From Massilia solisilvae (GTDB taxonomy: Bacteria; Pseudomonadota; Gammaproteobacteria; Burkholderiales; Burkholderiaceae_D), in NCBI RefSeq assembly GCF_024753215.1, contig NZ_JANUGV010000001.1, positions 124,001-188,000 on the forward strand: a DNA stretch of 64,000 bases, given 5' to 3'. Both the position numbers and the translations under genes were made by a program. The first letter of the stretch is position 1. Each line of letters begins with the position of its first letter. Positions 34,936 through 45,198 of the stretch are shown piece after piece. A model generated the notes under the pieces. It was not told the DNA's origin. It saw nothing but the letters and a program-made list of their open reading frames with translations, and did not search any database.

Positions 34936-37035
34936 GTGGACGTATCGCTGCAAGGCCACTACCAGGGGGCCGCCCCGCCGCCGGACAATCCGGGGCGCGA
35001 GGCGCTCGACTGGTTGTACCGGTTCGTGGCCGCGATCGAGCTGTCGCCCGAGGTGGCGGTGCACAGCCAGGACGCCAACGGGATCGTCCGCTTCTGGAAC
35101 AAGACCTGCGCCGACCTGTTTGGGGTGCCGGTGGCGGCGGCGCTGGGCAAGCCGTTTTCCAGCCTGGTGTCGCACCTGGACCGGCAGGCCGAGTTCGACC
35201 AGATGATCGAGCAGATCTGGCGTACCGGGCAGGCCAGCGTCGCGCAGGACTGGGAAGTGCAGCTGGCCGATGGAACGCACCGGTGGCTGCACTCCAGCCA
35301 TTTCCCGATCGTGCGCGACGGCGCTGTGCAACAGCTGTTTTGCATGGAAATCGACATCACGGCGCGCCGGGCGCTCGAGGGCAACCTGCAGCGTGCCGCC
35401 CGCGTGTTCGAGCATTGCCGTGACGCGATCCTGGTCATGGACCCGGAATATCGCGTGGTGGCCGTCAACCATGCGTTCACGTCCATCTCCGGCTTTGCCG
35501 CCGAAGACGTGGTGGGCGAGCAGCTGCCGAGCCTGCGGCTTGGCGTGCACGACCGCACCTTCTATGACGAAATCATGAGCAACGTCAAGCGCGACGGCCA
35601 CTGGGAGGGCGAAATCACCAGCGTGCGCCGCACCGGCGAGGAATACCCGGCGTGGGTGGCGGTCACGGCAATCCGCGACAGCCAGGGCAAGCTGACCAAC
35701 TACATGGCAATGCTGGCCGACATCACCGAGCGCAAACGCGTCGAGCAGGCCGCGCGCCACCTGGCCGAGCACGATTCCCTCACCGACCTGCCCAACCGCG
35801 TGCTGCTCCTCGACCGCGTGCAGCAGGCGCTGGCCGCCAACCGCCGCCAGCACAAGCAGTTCGCGCTGATGTTCCTCGACCTGGACCGCTTCAAGCAGAT
35901 CAACGACACGCTCGGCCACCAGGCCGGCGACACCGTGCTCAAGGAAGTGGCGCGGCGCCTGACGGGGTGCGTGCGCGGGGTGGACACGGTGAGCCGCCTG
36001 GGCGGGGACGAGTTCGTGGTGCTGCTGGCCGACATCGGCGGCGTGGACCAGGCCGCGCACGTGGCCGGCACGGTGCTGCAGGCGCTGTCACGCCCGATTT
36101 CGCTGGACGGGCAGGAGATCACTCCCTCGGTCTCGATCGGCATTGCGATCTGCCCCAGCGACGGGCACGAGGCCGTCACGCTGCTGCACCACGCCGACGT
36201 GGCGATGTACCACGCCAAGCAGCACGGCCGCAACGAGTTCCGCTTCTTCAGTCCCGAAATGAACGCGCACGTGGTCGAGCGCGTGCAGACCGAAAACATG
36301 CTGCGGCGGGCGCTGGAGCGCGGCGAGTTCGTGCTCGAATACCAGCCCGAGATCGATATCGGCAGCGGCCGCACCATCGGCGTGGAAGCGCTGATCCGCT
36401 GGCGCCACCCGGAGCGCGGGCTCTTGATGCCGCACGAGTTCATCCCGGTGGCCGAGGAATGCGGGCTGATGGTGCCGATCGGCGAGTGGGTGCTGCGCGA
36501 AGCCTGCCGCCAGGCGCGCGCCTGGCGCGACGAGGGCTATCCGGTGGTGGTGGCGGTCAACCTGTCCGGCGCCCAGTTCGTCCATCCCGACCTGGTGCGG
36601 CGCGTGGACGAGGCGCTGGCCAGCTCCGGACTGGAGCCGTGCTTCCTCGATCTCGAGATCACCGAGGGCGTGATCATGAACGGCGATGGCGTGGCCGCCG
36701 AAACGGTGCGCGCGCTGCGCGAGCGCGGCGTGCAACTGACCATCGACGATTTCGGCACCGGCTACTCGAGCCTGTCCTGCCTGCGCCGCTTCCCGCTGTC
36801 CAAGCTCAAGATCGACCGCAGCTTTGTCGAGGACATCACACGCACGCCGGGCGACGTGGGGCTGATTCCGGCCATCATCGCGGTGGCGCGCAGCCTCAAG
36901 CTCAGGGTGATCGCCGAAGGGGTCGAAAACGCCGAGCAGCTGCGCTTTCTCAAGCAGCACGGCTGCGACGAGTACCAGGGCAGCTACGCCAGCATGGCGC
37001 GTACCAGGCCCAGCCTTACAGGCCCGCGTCCATGA
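34936..37035 (+). CDS. PAS-PAS-GGDEF-EAL cyclic-di-GMP signalling protein
   Basis: 699 residues from GTG 34936 with AAGGA upstream. Two PAS domains (about 30-150 and 155-270), GGDEF domain (about 275-435) with intact RLGGDEF, and EAL domain (about 450-690) with VEALIRW, LEITEGV, DDFGTGYSSL and AEGVENAEQL. Both active sites look intact, so it could make and break cyclic-di-GMP. After DEYQG the usual YYFSRP-type ending is replaced by SYASMARTRPSLTGPRP, so the C-terminus is short or altered. It overlaps the convergent gene by 20 bases. Confidence 0.92.
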   Translation: MDVSLQGHYQGAAPPPDNPGREALDWLYRFVAAIELSPEVAVHSQDANGIVRFWNKTCADLFGVPVAAALGKPFSSLVSHLDRQAEFDQMIEQIWRTGQASVAQDWEVQLADGTHRWLHSSHFPIVRDGAVQQLFCMEIDITARRALEGNLQRAARVFEHCRDAILVMDPEYRVVAVNHAFTSISGFAAEDVVGEQLPSLRLGVHDRTFYDEIMSNVKRDGHWEGEITSVRRTGEEYPAWVAVTAIRDSQGKLTNYMAMLADITERKRVEQAARHLAEHDSLTDLPNRVLLLDRVQQALAANRRQHKQFALMFLDLDRFKQINDTLGHQAGDTVLKEVARRLTGCVRGVDTVSRLGGDEFVVLLADIGGVDQAAHVAGTVLQALSRPISLDGQEITPSVSIGIAICPSDGHEAVTLLHHADVAMYHAKQHGRNEFRFFSPEMNAHVVERVQTENMLRRALERGEFVLEYQPEIDIGSGRTIGVEALIRWRHPERGLLMPHEFIPVAEECGLMVPIGEWVLREACRQARAWRDEGYPVVVAVNLSGAQFVHPDLVRRVDEALASSGLEPCFLDLEITEGVIMNGDGVAAETVRALRERGVQLTIDDFGTGYSSLSCLRRFPLSKLKIDRSFVEDITRTPGDVGLIPAIIAVARSLKLRVIAEGVENAEQLRFLKQHGCDEYQGSYASMARTRPSLTGPRP

Positions 37036-37990
37036 GGCCGTGCGTCTCGTCGAACAGCCGCAGGCGCGCCACCACCTGGCCATGGTCCGACGCTTCCGGC
37101 AGCGCCAGGTCGAGATGGTCGTTCAGGTAGAGCACGTCCACCACCTCGCCGATTGCGCCCGGCAGGGCGGCGTTGAATTCCTCCGACACCAGGATGTGGT
37201 CGATGGTCGTGTAATGCCCATCGTGGACCATCGAAAAGCCGACGTGGCGCAGGTGGTCCTGACGCCGCTGCAGCTGGCAGGCGTCGAACATGCGCGCGGT
37301 CGGGCAGCCGCCGTTGCCCATCACAATGCCGGTGGTGACCGAGTCCGCCACGTCGTTGAAGTCGCCCAGCACCACGCGCGGGCGGCCGCTGGTGCGCGCC
37401 AGGTCGGCCAGCAGCACACGCAACGCGGCCGCCTCGGTGCCGCGGCGAATCAGCGAACGCAGGCAGGCGAGGGCGTACAGTTGCGGGTCTTCGCTGGTGT
37501 CGCCGTTGCGGTAGTCGGGGCGGCGCGACTTCAGGTGCACCACCAGCACGTCGATCGTCAGGTCGGGCGAGACCACCACCGCCGCATGCAGCGGCGCGCG
37601 CGTGAAGCGCAGCGGATCGCGGGTGCCGGGCGGCATCTCGATCCCGGGCGGAAAGGCGGGCAGCGCGGTGCCGGGGCCGGCCAGCGGCAGGCGCGACACC
37701 AGGGCCACGCTGGGCGTCAGCCGTTCGGCGCCGGGATCGGGGTCAAAGCCGAGGTGGGTCGCGTCGCGGTAGCGTTTCGTGCGCGAAAGCGCCTCGCGCA
37801 GCGCCGCTTGCGAAAACACCTCCTGAAAACCGATCACGTCGGCATCGAGCATGTCGATCTGGTGCGCGGTCCAGGCGATCTTGGCTTCGACCTGTTCCGG
37901 CGTGCACGGCGCCATGTTGTCGTACAGCCTGGCGCCCGGCTGGGCCAGGTTAAACACGTTGAACGTGGCAAAGCGAATCTCTTGCTGCAT
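37016..37990 (-). CDS. Endonuclease/exonuclease/phosphatase (EEP) family hydrolase
   Basis: 324 residues. EEP motifs: FATFNVFNL (Asn), IGFQEVF (Glu), VLGDFND (Asp, Asn), TIDHILVS and SDHGQV (His). The substrate may be DNA, a phospholipid or a phosphodiester; not decidable here. No signal peptide. Divergent from the YbaK-type gene with 39 bases between starts. Confidence 0.88.
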   Translation of the reverse strand: MQQEIRFATFNVFNLAQPGARLYDNMAPCTPEQVEAKIAWTAHQIDMLDADVIGFQEVFSQAALREALSRTKRYRDATHLGFDPDPGAERLTPSVALVSRLPLAGPGTALPAFPPGIEMPPGTRDPLRFTRAPLHAAVVVSPDLTIDVLVVHLKSRRPDYRNGDTSEDPQLYALACLRSLIRRGTEAAALRVLLADLARTSGRPRVVLGDFNDVADSVTTGIVMGNGGCPTARMFDACQLQRRQDHLRHVGFSMVHDGHYTTIDHILVSEEFNAALPGAIGEVVDVLYLNDHLDLALPEASDHGQVVARLRLFDETHGLMDAGL

Positions 37991-38029
37991 AATAAGAAAC
38001 TCCTCCGTACAGCGTTTAGCGTATCACGC

Positions 38030-38521
38030 ATGGCCAAGAAAGAGCACGTTTCCGAAACGCCGGCGACCCAGTTCCTGCGCAAGCACCAGGTGGCGTTCAC
38101 CGAGCACCCCTACGAATACGAAGAGCACGGCGGCACCGCGGTGTCCTCGCGCGAGCTGGGCGTGCCCGAGCACGACGTCATCAAGACGCTGGTGATGCAG
38201 GACGAAGCCGCCAGGCCGCTGATCGTGCTGATGCACGGCGACTGCAAGGTCTCGACCAAGAACCTGGCGCGCGCGATCGGCTGCAAGTCGGTCGAGCCGT
38301 GCAAGCCCGAGGTGGCAAACCGGCACACCGGGTTTCTCGTGGGCGGCACCAGCCCGTTCGGTACGCGCAAGCAGATGCCGGTGTATGTCGAAAAGACGAT
38401 CCTGGAACTGCCGCGCATCTACATCAACGGCGGGCGGCGCGGCTTTTTGGTGAGCATTGAACCGTCCGAACTGGTGCGCGTGCTGGCGCCCAGGCAGGTG
38501 GAAGTGGCGCTGCCGCAATAA
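38030..38521 (+). CDS. ybaK: YbaK/EbsC-type Cys-tRNA(Pro) deacylase
   Basis: 163 residues from ATG 38030. YbaK domain: TPATQFLRKHQVAFTEHPYEY, VIKTLVMQ, GDCKVSTKNLARA, VGGTSPFGTRKQMPVYVE and INGGRRGFLVSI. It hydrolyses Cys mischarged on tRNA-Pro. No clear ribosome site. A family A repeat follows. Confidence 0.92.
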   Translation: MAKKEHVSETPATQFLRKHQVAFTEHPYEYEEHGGTAVSSRELGVPEHDVIKTLVMQDEAARPLIVLMHGDCKVSTKNLARAIGCKSVEPCKPEVANRHTGFLVGGTSPFGTRKQMPVYVEKTILELPRIYINGGRRGFLVSIEPSELVRVLAPRQVEVALPQ

Positions 38522-38536
38522 GCGGCCGCCGCCACC

Positions 38537-38618
38537 GTAGGGTGGGCAAGTCTCTTGCCCACGCGTCCGAACGGTGCATGCACTGGTAACGCGTGGGCAG
38601 ACAAGCTGCCCACCCTAC
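38537..38618. repeat. Family A repeat (paired)
   Basis: GTAGGGTGGGCAAG...CTTGCCCACGCGT and ACGCGTGGGCAGAC...GCTGCCCACCCTAC, between convergent ybaK and MFS genes; could serve as a bidirectional terminator. Confidence 0.87.
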
Positions 38619-38629
38619 GGGATCAAGCT

Positions 38630-40006
38630 TTACCCACGCCTCAAGCGCCACAGCGACACCGCAAACCCGCCAGCGGCCGCCACCGCGGCCACCACCAGCG
38701 CCCGCAGCGCCCCGCGCGTGCCTTCCAGGTCCAGCAGAATGGTCGCCAGCGCGGCTCCCAGGGTCATGCCGATCATGCGCGCCATCGTCATCAGGCCGCC
38801 GGCAGCGCCGCTGCGTTCCCTGGGTGCGCAGGTCAGCATCAGCCGGTTGTTCGGCGTCTGGAACAGTCCAAAGCCGATGCCGCACAGCGCCACCCGCCAC
38901 GCCACGTCCACGTTCGACGCCTGCGCCGGCAGCATGGCCAGCACCACCAACCCCACGCTGAACACCGCCAGGCCCGCCGCGCCGACCACGTCCGACCGGT
39001 AGCGGTCCGCCAGCCTGCCCGACAGCGGCGCCACACCCACGATCACCAGCGGCCACGGCGTCATCAGGAGCCCGGTGACCGAAGCGCTGCGTCCCATCTC
39101 GGACACCAGCAGGAACGGCATCGCCAGCATCGCCATGGTCTGCGCCGTGTACGAGCAGGTCGAGGTGCCGGCCGACAGCCGCAGCATCGGGATGCGCATC
39201 AGGTCGAGCGGCACCAGCGGCGTCGGGCGCCCGCGCTGGTGGCGGATCAACAGGACGCCCGCCACCACGGCGAGCGCGATCTCGAGCGCGGCCAGGCCCA
39301 TTGCCGTGCGGTCGCCCAGGCTGCCCACGCCGATGATCAGAAGCGCCAGCGCCAGCGCGTTGAGGATGCTGCCGGCCAGGTCGAACGGCCGGTGCACGCC
39401 GTCCTGGTGCGGCAGCAGGCGCGAGGCCAGTACCACGTCGGCCAGCCCGATCGGCAGGTTGACCCAGAACAGCCAGCGCCATGACGCCGCCGACAAAATG
39501 GCCGCCGCCACCGTCGGCCCCATTGCCGCCGCCAGTCCGACCGTGAGCGCCAGGTAGCCGACCCCGCGCCCGACCTGTTTGGACGGATACACCGCGCGCA
39601 GCAGCGCCGGCACGATGGTGGACACGCACGCGCCGCCCAAGCCCTGCAGCACGCGCGCCGCAATCAGCAGCGGCAGGCTGGGCGCGGCCGCGCACAGGAT
39701 CGACGCGCCGGTGAACAGCAGCAGGCCGGCCACGAACACGCGCTTGTAGCCGATCCGTTCGCCCAGTGCGGCCAGCGGCAGCACGGCCACCGCCATCGCC
39801 AGCTGGTAGGCGTTGACCACCCAGACGGCATCGGCGGGCGCCGCGCGCAGGTCGGAGGCGATCGCCGGCAGCGCCACGTTCGCAATCGAACCGTCCAGCA
39901 CGCCCATGAAGGTGCCGAGCAGGATGGCAATGCTGGCCCAGCGCAGGCGGCCCGGCGCCATGCCGGGTTCGTGGTCGGGCATGGCATCGGCATTCTGTTT
40001 GTTCAT
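38630..40006 (-). CDS. MFS drug exporter (DHA2, 14-TM type)
   Basis: 458 residues from ATG 40006. Motifs: [19 protein letters not shown] (motif D1 type), [14 protein letters not shown] (motif A), [19 protein letters not shown] (motif B) and [17 protein letters not shown] (motif C of drug antiporters). Substrate unknown. Divergent from plsY. Confidence 0.9.
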   Translation of the reverse strand: MNKQNADAMPDHEPGMAPGRLRWASIAILLGTFMGVLDGSIANVALPAIASDLRAAPADAVWVVNAYQLAMAVAVLPLAALGERIGYKRVFVAGLLLFTGASILCAAAPSLPLLIAARVLQGLGGACVSTIVPALLRAVYPSKQVGRGVGYLALTVGLAAAMGPTVAAAILSAASWRWLFWVNLPIGLADVVLASRLLPHQDGVHRPFDLAGSILNALALALLIIGVGSLGDRTAMGLAALEIALAVVAGVLLIRHQRGRPTPLVPLDLMRIPMLRLSAGTSTCSYTAQTMAMLAMPFLLVSEMGRSASVTGLLMTPWPLVIVGVAPLSGRLADRYRSDVVGAAGLAVFSVGLVVLAMLPAQASNVDVAWRVALCGIGFGLFQTPNNRLMLTCAPRERSGAAGGLMTMARMIGMTLGAALATILLDLEGTRGALRALVVAAVAAAGGFAVSLWRLRRG

Positions 40007-40163
40007 TGGTCGCTGCAATATACTGAGGTCCGCCACTGTACACGCTCCCGGCCGGTGCCGTGTTCCGCGATGCCGGACCCGGGGCCATGGGCTATCGCCG
40101 GGGCGCGCCGATGGTGTATATTCTCGACCGGTTTCCAGCCGACAATACACAACGAAAGACGCG

Positions 40164-40790
40164 ATGAACACTTTGATCTTTACCGTAGCGGCCTACCTGA
40201 TCGGCTCGATTTCGTTTGCCGTTGTGATGAGCCGCGCGTTCGGCCTGTCCGACCCGCGCACCTACGGCTCGAAGAATCCGGGCGCCACCAACGTGCTGCG
40301 CAGCGGCAGCAAGAAAGCGGCGATCGCCACCCTGCTGGGCGACTGCGCCAAGGGCTGGTTCGCGGTCTGGCTGGCGCAGTACATCGGCCCGCGCTACGGC
40401 ATCGAGGACACCGGCGTGGCGCTGGTGTCGCTGGCGGTGTTCCTGGGTCACCTGTACCCGGTGTTCTTCCGCTTTGTCGGCGGCAAGGGCGTGGCTACCG
40501 CGCTGGGCGTCCTGCTCGGTCTGAACGTGTGGCTGGGCCTGGCCACGCTGGTGACCTGGCTGGTGGTGGCCTACGCGTTCCGCTACTCGTCGCTGGCGGC
40601 GCTGATCGCCGCGATCTTCGCGCCGTTCTACTACGGCCTGCTGTTTGGCGCCGACGAGAAACTGTTCGCCGTCATCGTGATGAGCATGCTGCTTCTGTTC
40701 AGGCACAGCAAGAACATTTCGAACCTGTTGGCCGGCAAGGAGTCGCGCATCGGCAGCAAGGCCGGGCCGGCGGCGGCCAAGAAAAAGTAA
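40164..40790 (+). CDS. plsY: Glycerol-3-phosphate acyltransferase PlsY
   Basis: 208 residues with about five membrane helices. PlsY motifs: [52 protein letters not shown] and [14 protein letters not shown]. It acylates glycerol-3-phosphate from acyl phosphate, the first step in phospholipid synthesis. Confidence 0.95.
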   Translation: MNTLIFTVAAYLIGSISFAVVMSRAFGLSDPRTYGSKNPGATNVLRSGSKKAAIATLLGDCAKGWFAVWLAQYIGPRYGIEDTGVALVSLAVFLGHLYPVFFRFVGGKGVATALGVLLGLNVWLGLATLVTWLVVAYAFRYSSLAALIAAIFAPFYYGLLFGADEKLFAVIVMSMLLLFRHSKNISNLLAGKESRIGSKAGPAAAKKK

Positions 40791-40897
40791 TCGGCAGCCT
40801 GCGTCGCCTCAAGCGACGCGCGACCGCGTGCCGTGCATCTCGTCCAAACGGGCTATCATAGCCTGATGTGGATTTTTCAATTGAAAGGACGAGCGGC

Positions 40898-41554
40898 ATG
40901 AGCAAACGGATCAGAATCGATTTTGTGTCGGACGTATCGTGCCCGTGGTGCGCCATCGGCCTGAAGTCGCTCGAAACGGCGCTCGCGCGCGCAGCCGACG
41001 TGGTCAGCGCCGACCTGCACATCCAGCCGTTCGAACTGAATCCCGACATGGGGCCCGAAGGGCAGGACATCGGCGAGCACATCACCCAAAAATACGGCGC
41101 CACGCCGGAGCAGCAGGAACACTCGCGCGAGATGATCCGCCAGCGCGGCGAAAGCGTCGGCTTCACCTTCGACATGGGCCGCCGCGGGCGCATCTACAAC
41201 ACCTTCGATGCGCACCGTCTGCTGCACTGGGTGGGCGAGGAGTTCGGGGCGGACAAGCAGCTCGAGCTGAAGATGGCGCTGTTCGAAGCGTATTTCACCA
41301 AGGGGCTGGACCCGAGTTCGCACGATGTGTTGTTGCGCGTGGCCGAGGATGTGGGGCTGGACAAGGAACAGGCTGCAAACGTGCTCGAATCGAACGAGTT
41401 CGCCGGCGAAGTGCGCGAGGCCGAGCAGTTCTTCCAGCGCGCCGGCATCCACTCGGTCCCGGCGATCATCATCGACCAGCGCCACCTGATTTCCGGCGGC
41501 CAGCCGCCCGACGTGTTCGAGCGTGCGCTGCGCGAAATCGCCGCGCAGGACTGA
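40898..41554 (+). CDS. DsbA-family oxidoreductase, FrnE type
   Basis: 218 residues from ATG 40898 with AAAGGA upstream. Thioredoxin-fold with active site CPWC (DFVSDVSCPWCAIG) and cis-Pro HSVPAIIIDQ near the end; helical insert between. No signal peptide, so cytoplasmic. FrnE-type proteins are disulphide oxidoreductases linked to stress tolerance. Confidence 0.92.
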   Translation: MSKRIRIDFVSDVSCPWCAIGLKSLETALARAADVVSADLHIQPFELNPDMGPEGQDIGEHITQKYGATPEQQEHSREMIRQRGESVGFTFDMGRRGRIYNTFDAHRLLHWVGEEFGADKQLELKMALFEAYFTKGLDPSSHDVLLRVAEDVGLDKEQAANVLESNEFAGEVREAEQFFQRAGIHSVPAIIIDQRHLISGGQPPDVFERALREIAAQD

Positions 41555-41594
41555 ACCGCCTGCGCAAACCGGATAGCCGCGCAGTCAAAGCGCA

Positions 41595-41763
41595 CTCAGC
41601 ATGGGTCCCGGCATGCGCCGGGACGACCGACTGCACACTTTTTCACTAGCCAAAAAACGTCGTCCCCGCGAAGGCGGGGACCCATGCTGAGCTCGCACCT
41701 CGGCGGCTCCAGATGGTGCCATCCGCAAACTGGCCATGGGTCCCCGCCTCCGCGGGGCGACGG
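41595..41763. repeat. Family B repeat cluster (three units)
   Basis: Three hairpin units: CTCAGCATGGGTCCCGGC...GGGACGAC (about 41595-41627), CGTCGTCCCC...CATGCTGAG (41659-41692) and CCATGGGTCCCCGCC...GGGGCGACG (about 41734-41762), alternating in orientation. They occupy most of the 300-base gap between two convergent genes. Confidence 0.87.
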
Positions 41764-41854
41764 TTCAAAGGCTAAGGGTGTAAGCGGACTCGTACCGTCG
41801 GGTCAGCACAAACTTGCAGTGACCCAACGACTGGTCGAGCGATGACGAGCAAAC

Positions 41855-42700
41855 TCAGGCCAGGTCGAGCACGATCGGCTGGTGGTCCGACGCCGACGTC
41901 TCCGACTGCACCTCCACGCTGCTGATGCGCTCCGCAAGGTCGCTGGTCACGAAAAAGAAGTCCAGGCACTCGGCCTTTTCCGGCCACGGAAATCCGTGCA
42001 GGCCGACGGTGGGCGCCCGCGCCTGGTGCGGGTGCGTGGCGCGCCACGCGTCCACCAGCGGCAGCGCGCCCTCGCCGGCGGGACCGAGCAGTTCCGCGTA
42101 CTCGTGCGAGTCCTGCGTAAAGTTGAAGTCCCCGCAAATGATTGCCGACGCGGGCCTCATCCCCAGCTGATAGGGCGCATCGAGCGACGGATCGGGCTGG
42201 AACAGGCGCGCGCGCTCGCACGCTTCCCAGTGCAGGTGTTTCAGCTGGCGCGCCTGCGCCATGCGCTGCGTTTGCGAGTAGTACTCCAGATGGGTGTTGA
42301 GCACGCGTAGCTTGCCGTTGGGCGCTTCCACCACCACCTCCAGCGCGCCGCGCGGCATGCCCGGCCGGCCAGCCGGATCGGGCGGCCACGGCAGCAGGTG
42401 GCGGTGCACCTGCGTGATGCGGTACTTGGACAGGACCATATTGCCGAACAGGCGAGGCACGTTGTTGCGGTAGATTTCGCTCGTTGCCTGGTCGATGCTG
42501 TGGTAGCCGCCGAACGCGCCGGCGAGCTGCTTGAACTGGTTTGCCGACGCGCTGCCTTCCAGCTCGGGGTGATTAGCCGCGACCTCCTGCAGGCACATCA
42601 CATCCGGGTTGAGCTTGCGCAGCACGTCGATGATGGCGTGGATGCGGATGCGCCCGTCCTTTCCACAGCCCCAATGTATGTTCCAGCTCACCACGCGCAT
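41855..42700 (-). CDS. Endonuclease/exonuclease/phosphatase (EEP) family hydrolase
   Basis: 281 residues. EEP motifs: VVSWNIHWG, VMCLQEVA, ICGDFNF, LDFFFVTSDL and SDHQPIV. Different in sequence from the EEP protein at 37016-37990. Cytoplasmic, substrate unknown; related to metal-dependent phosphodiesterases. Confidence 0.88.
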   Translation of the reverse strand: MRVVSWNIHWGCGKDGRIRIHAIIDVLRKLNPDVMCLQEVAANHPELEGSASANQFKQLAGAFGGYHSIDQATSEIYRNNVPRLFGNMVLSKYRITQVHRHLLPWPPDPAGRPGMPRGALEVVVEAPNGKLRVLNTHLEYYSQTQRMAQARQLKHLHWEACERARLFQPDPSLDAPYQLGMRPASAIICGDFNFTQDSHEYAELLGPAGEGALPLVDAWRATHPHQARAPTVGLHGFPWPEKAECLDFFFVTSDLAERISSVEVQSETSASDHQPIVLDLA

Positions 42701-42798
42701 GAATCATACCTCCGGCAACTCGACCGCCAAAGTTTGCCATTCTTTGGCGGAAGACGGTCACACGGTAGGATCGTTGCCGGCGCGGCAAGTTCAACCGG

Positions 42799-43827
42799 TC
42801 AGGCTGCCTCGAGCTCTTCGAGCGGCCAGCGCGGGCGTACGTTGAACGAATAGTCGTGCTGGGCGGCGGAGGGATTGGCTTTCAGGCGCAGCGCGCCGGC
42901 AAAGGCGATCATGGCGCCGTTGTCGGTGCAAAATTCCAGCTCGGGGTAAAAGACGCGGAACTTCTTCTTTTCCGCCGCCGCGTTGAGCGAAGCGCGCAGC
43001 TGCGCGTTGGCGCCCACGCCGCCGGCGATGACCAGGCGCTTGAGGCCCGTGTGGCGCAGTGCGCTGACGCACTTGGCGGTGAGCACATCGACGATCGCAT
43101 CGACAAAGGCGCGCGCGATGTTGGCCTTGTCCTGCTCGCAGATGTTGGCCGGATGGTTCTTGACCTGGGTGAGCACCGCGGTCTTCAGGCCGGAGAAGCT
43201 GAAGTTGAAGTCCTTCGAGTGCAGCATCGGGCGCGGCAGCGTGTAGGCGGCGGGATCGCCGAATTCGGCCAGGCGCGAGATCGCCGGGCCGCCGGGATAG
43301 CCCAGGCCCAGCAGCTTGGCCGACTTGTCGAAAGCCTCGCCGGCCGCGTCGTCGAGCGTTTCGCCCAGCAGCGTGTAGCGGCCCACGCCGTCCACGCGCA
43401 TCAGCTGCGTATGGCCGCCGGAGACGAGCAGGGCGATGAACGGGAACTGCGGCGGGTCGGAGGCCAGCAGCGGCGACAGCAGGTGGCCTTCGAGGTGGTG
43501 CACGCCGAGCACCGGCTTGTCCAGCGCGAGCGCCAGGCTGCACGCGACCGACGAGCCGACCAGCAGCGCGCCGGCCAGGCCCGGCCCCTGGGTGTAGGCG
43601 ATGGCGTCGATGTCGGACTTGGCGACCTTGCCGCGCTCCAGCACCTGGGCCAGCAGCGGCAGCGCGCGCCGGATGTGGTCGCGCGAGGCCAGTTCGGGCA
43701 CCACGCCGCCGTACTCCTCGTGCATCGCCACCTGCGAGTGCAGCGCGTGGGACAGCAGGCCGCGCTCGGTGTCGTACAGAGCCAGGCCGGTTTCATCGCA
43801 GGAGGATTCGACGCCGAGAACGATCAT
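42799..43827 (-). CDS. tsaD: tRNA N6-adenosine threonylcarbamoyltransferase TsaD
   Basis: 342 residues. Starts [12 protein letters not shown]; metal-binding [48 protein letters not shown]. Catalyses the final transfer step of t6A synthesis with TsaB and TsaE (tsaE at 18879). Confidence 0.96.
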   Translation of the reverse strand: MIVLGVESSCDETGLALYDTERGLLSHALHSQVAMHEEYGGVVPELASRDHIRRALPLLAQVLERGKVAKSDIDAIAYTQGPGLAGALLVGSSVACSLALALDKPVLGVHHLEGHLLSPLLASDPPQFPFIALLVSGGHTQLMRVDGVGRYTLLGETLDDAAGEAFDKSAKLLGLGYPGGPAISRLAEFGDPAAYTLPRPMLHSKDFNFSFSGLKTAVLTQVKNHPANICEQDKANIARAFVDAIVDVLTAKCVSALRHTGLKRLVIAGGVGANAQLRASLNAAAEKKKFRVFYPELEFCTDNGAMIAFAGALRLKANPSAAQHDYSFNVRPRWPLEELEAA

Positions 43828-43911
43828 GGGGAATGTGCAGTGGAAAAGCTGAATCCGTCATTGTAAAGCAGCGGGGACGGTGGCGCATGAGTGAGCGCTC
43901 ACCCCAAACAC

Positions 43912-44014
43912 CGTCGTCCCCGCGCAGGCGGGGACCCATGCTGAGCCGGCTGGCCCGTTTCGGCTTTGCGGCCACGCTCATTGTCCATGGGTCCCCGCCT
44001 CCGCGGGGACGACG
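43912..44014. repeat. Family B repeat pair
   Basis: CGTCGTCCCCGCGCAGGCGG...CATGCTGAG and inverted CCATGGGTCCCCGCC...GGGGACGACG, between aroG stop and tsaD start. Confidence 0.87.
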
Positions 44015-44029
44015 TGCCAAGGTTGGTGG

Positions 44030-45091
44030 TTACGGCCGCTGCAGCAGGCCCGCGTGCGCAGCCAGCAGCATCTCTTCCGTCTCTTCCCACCCGATGCAGC
44101 CATCGGTGACCGAGCAGCCATACTTGAGCTGCGCCAGGTCGGCCGGAATCGGCTGGTTGCCGCCGACGATGTTCGATTCGATCATCACGCCGACCAGCGA
44201 CTTGTTGCCGTGCCTGATTTGCTGCACCACGTCCGACATCACCAGCGGCTGCAGCTCCGGCTTCTTGTAGCTGTTGGCGTGCGAGCAATCGACGACCAGG
44301 TTGGCCGGCAGCCCGGCCTTTTTCAGCGCCTGCTCGGCAATCGCCACCGACACCGAGTCATAGTTCGGCCGTCCGCCGCCGCCGCGCAGCACCACGTGGC
44401 CATAGGCGTTGCCGGTGGTGCGCACGATCGACACCGTGCCCTGTTCGCTGATGCCCAGGAACGAGTGCGGCCTGGAGGACGACAGCACGGCGTTGACCGC
44501 AATGTCCACGTCGCCATCGGTGCCGTTCTTGAAGCCCACCGGCGTGGACAGGCCCGACGCCATTTCGCGGTGGGTCTGCGATTCGGTGGTGCGGGCGCCG
44601 ATCGCGGTCCACGAGAGCAGGTCGCCCAGGTACTGCGGCGTGATCGGGTCCAGCGCCTCGGTGGCGGTCGGCAGGCCCAGCTCGCAGACGTCGAGCAGGA
44701 ACTGGCGCGCCTTTTCCATGCCCACGTCCACGCGGAAGGAATCGTCCATGAACGGATCGTTGACGTAGCCTTTCCATCCGGTCGTGGTGCGCGGCTTTTC
44801 GAAATACACGCGCATCACCAGCACCATGGTGCCCGCGACCTTGGCCTGCAGCTTCTTCAGGCGGCGCGCGTAATCCAGGCCGGCCTCGGGATCGTGGATC
44901 GAGCAGGGGCCCACGACCGCGAACAGCCGCTTGTCCTGGCGGTCCAGAATGGCCCGCAGGGTCTCGCGTCCTTCGGTCACGGTGGCGTGCGCGGTAGCGG
45001 TCAGCGGGAGCTTGGCATGCAGTTCGTCCGGGGTGGGCATCAGGGCGAACGAGGTAACGTTGGTATTTTCGAGATCTGGCGTAGTTGTCAT
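44030..45091 (-). CDS. aroG: 3-deoxy-7-phosphoheptulonate synthase, class I
   Basis: 353 residues, the AroG/AroF/AroH length. VVGPCSIHDPEAGLDYARRL, RVYFEKPRTTTGWKGYVNDP, GARTTESQTHREMASGLS, VGFKNGTDG, DCSHANSYKKP and SVTDGCIGWEETE are present. First step of aromatic amino acid synthesis. The feedback-specific isoform cannot be told by eye. Confidence 0.95.
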   Translation of the reverse strand: MTTTPDLENTNVTSFALMPTPDELHAKLPLTATAHATVTEGRETLRAILDRQDKRLFAVVGPCSIHDPEAGLDYARRLKKLQAKVAGTMVLVMRVYFEKPRTTTGWKGYVNDPFMDDSFRVDVGMEKARQFLLDVCELGLPTATEALDPITPQYLGDLLSWTAIGARTTESQTHREMASGLSTPVGFKNGTDGDVDIAVNAVLSSSRPHSFLGISEQGTVSIVRTTGNAYGHVVLRGGGGRPNYDSVSVAIAEQALKKAGLPANLVVDCSHANSYKKPELQPLVMSDVVQQIRHGNKSLVGVMIESNIVGGNQPIPADLAQLKYGCSVTDGCIGWEETEEMLLAAHAGLLQRP

Positions 45092-45198
45092 CTTGCTGCG
45101 GCAGTTTTGCTTCGGGTAACACTCACTATAGCCCGATTTTGCGTGCAGTGCAGCATTTTGCCCAAAACGGCCCGGCCCTGACGGTGTAAGCTGTGGTT

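Noticed and set aside
13319..44014. Regular hairpin repeats as a CRISPR array
   Set aside because: Units are scattered singly or in inverted pairs, without regular spacers, and no cas gene is present.
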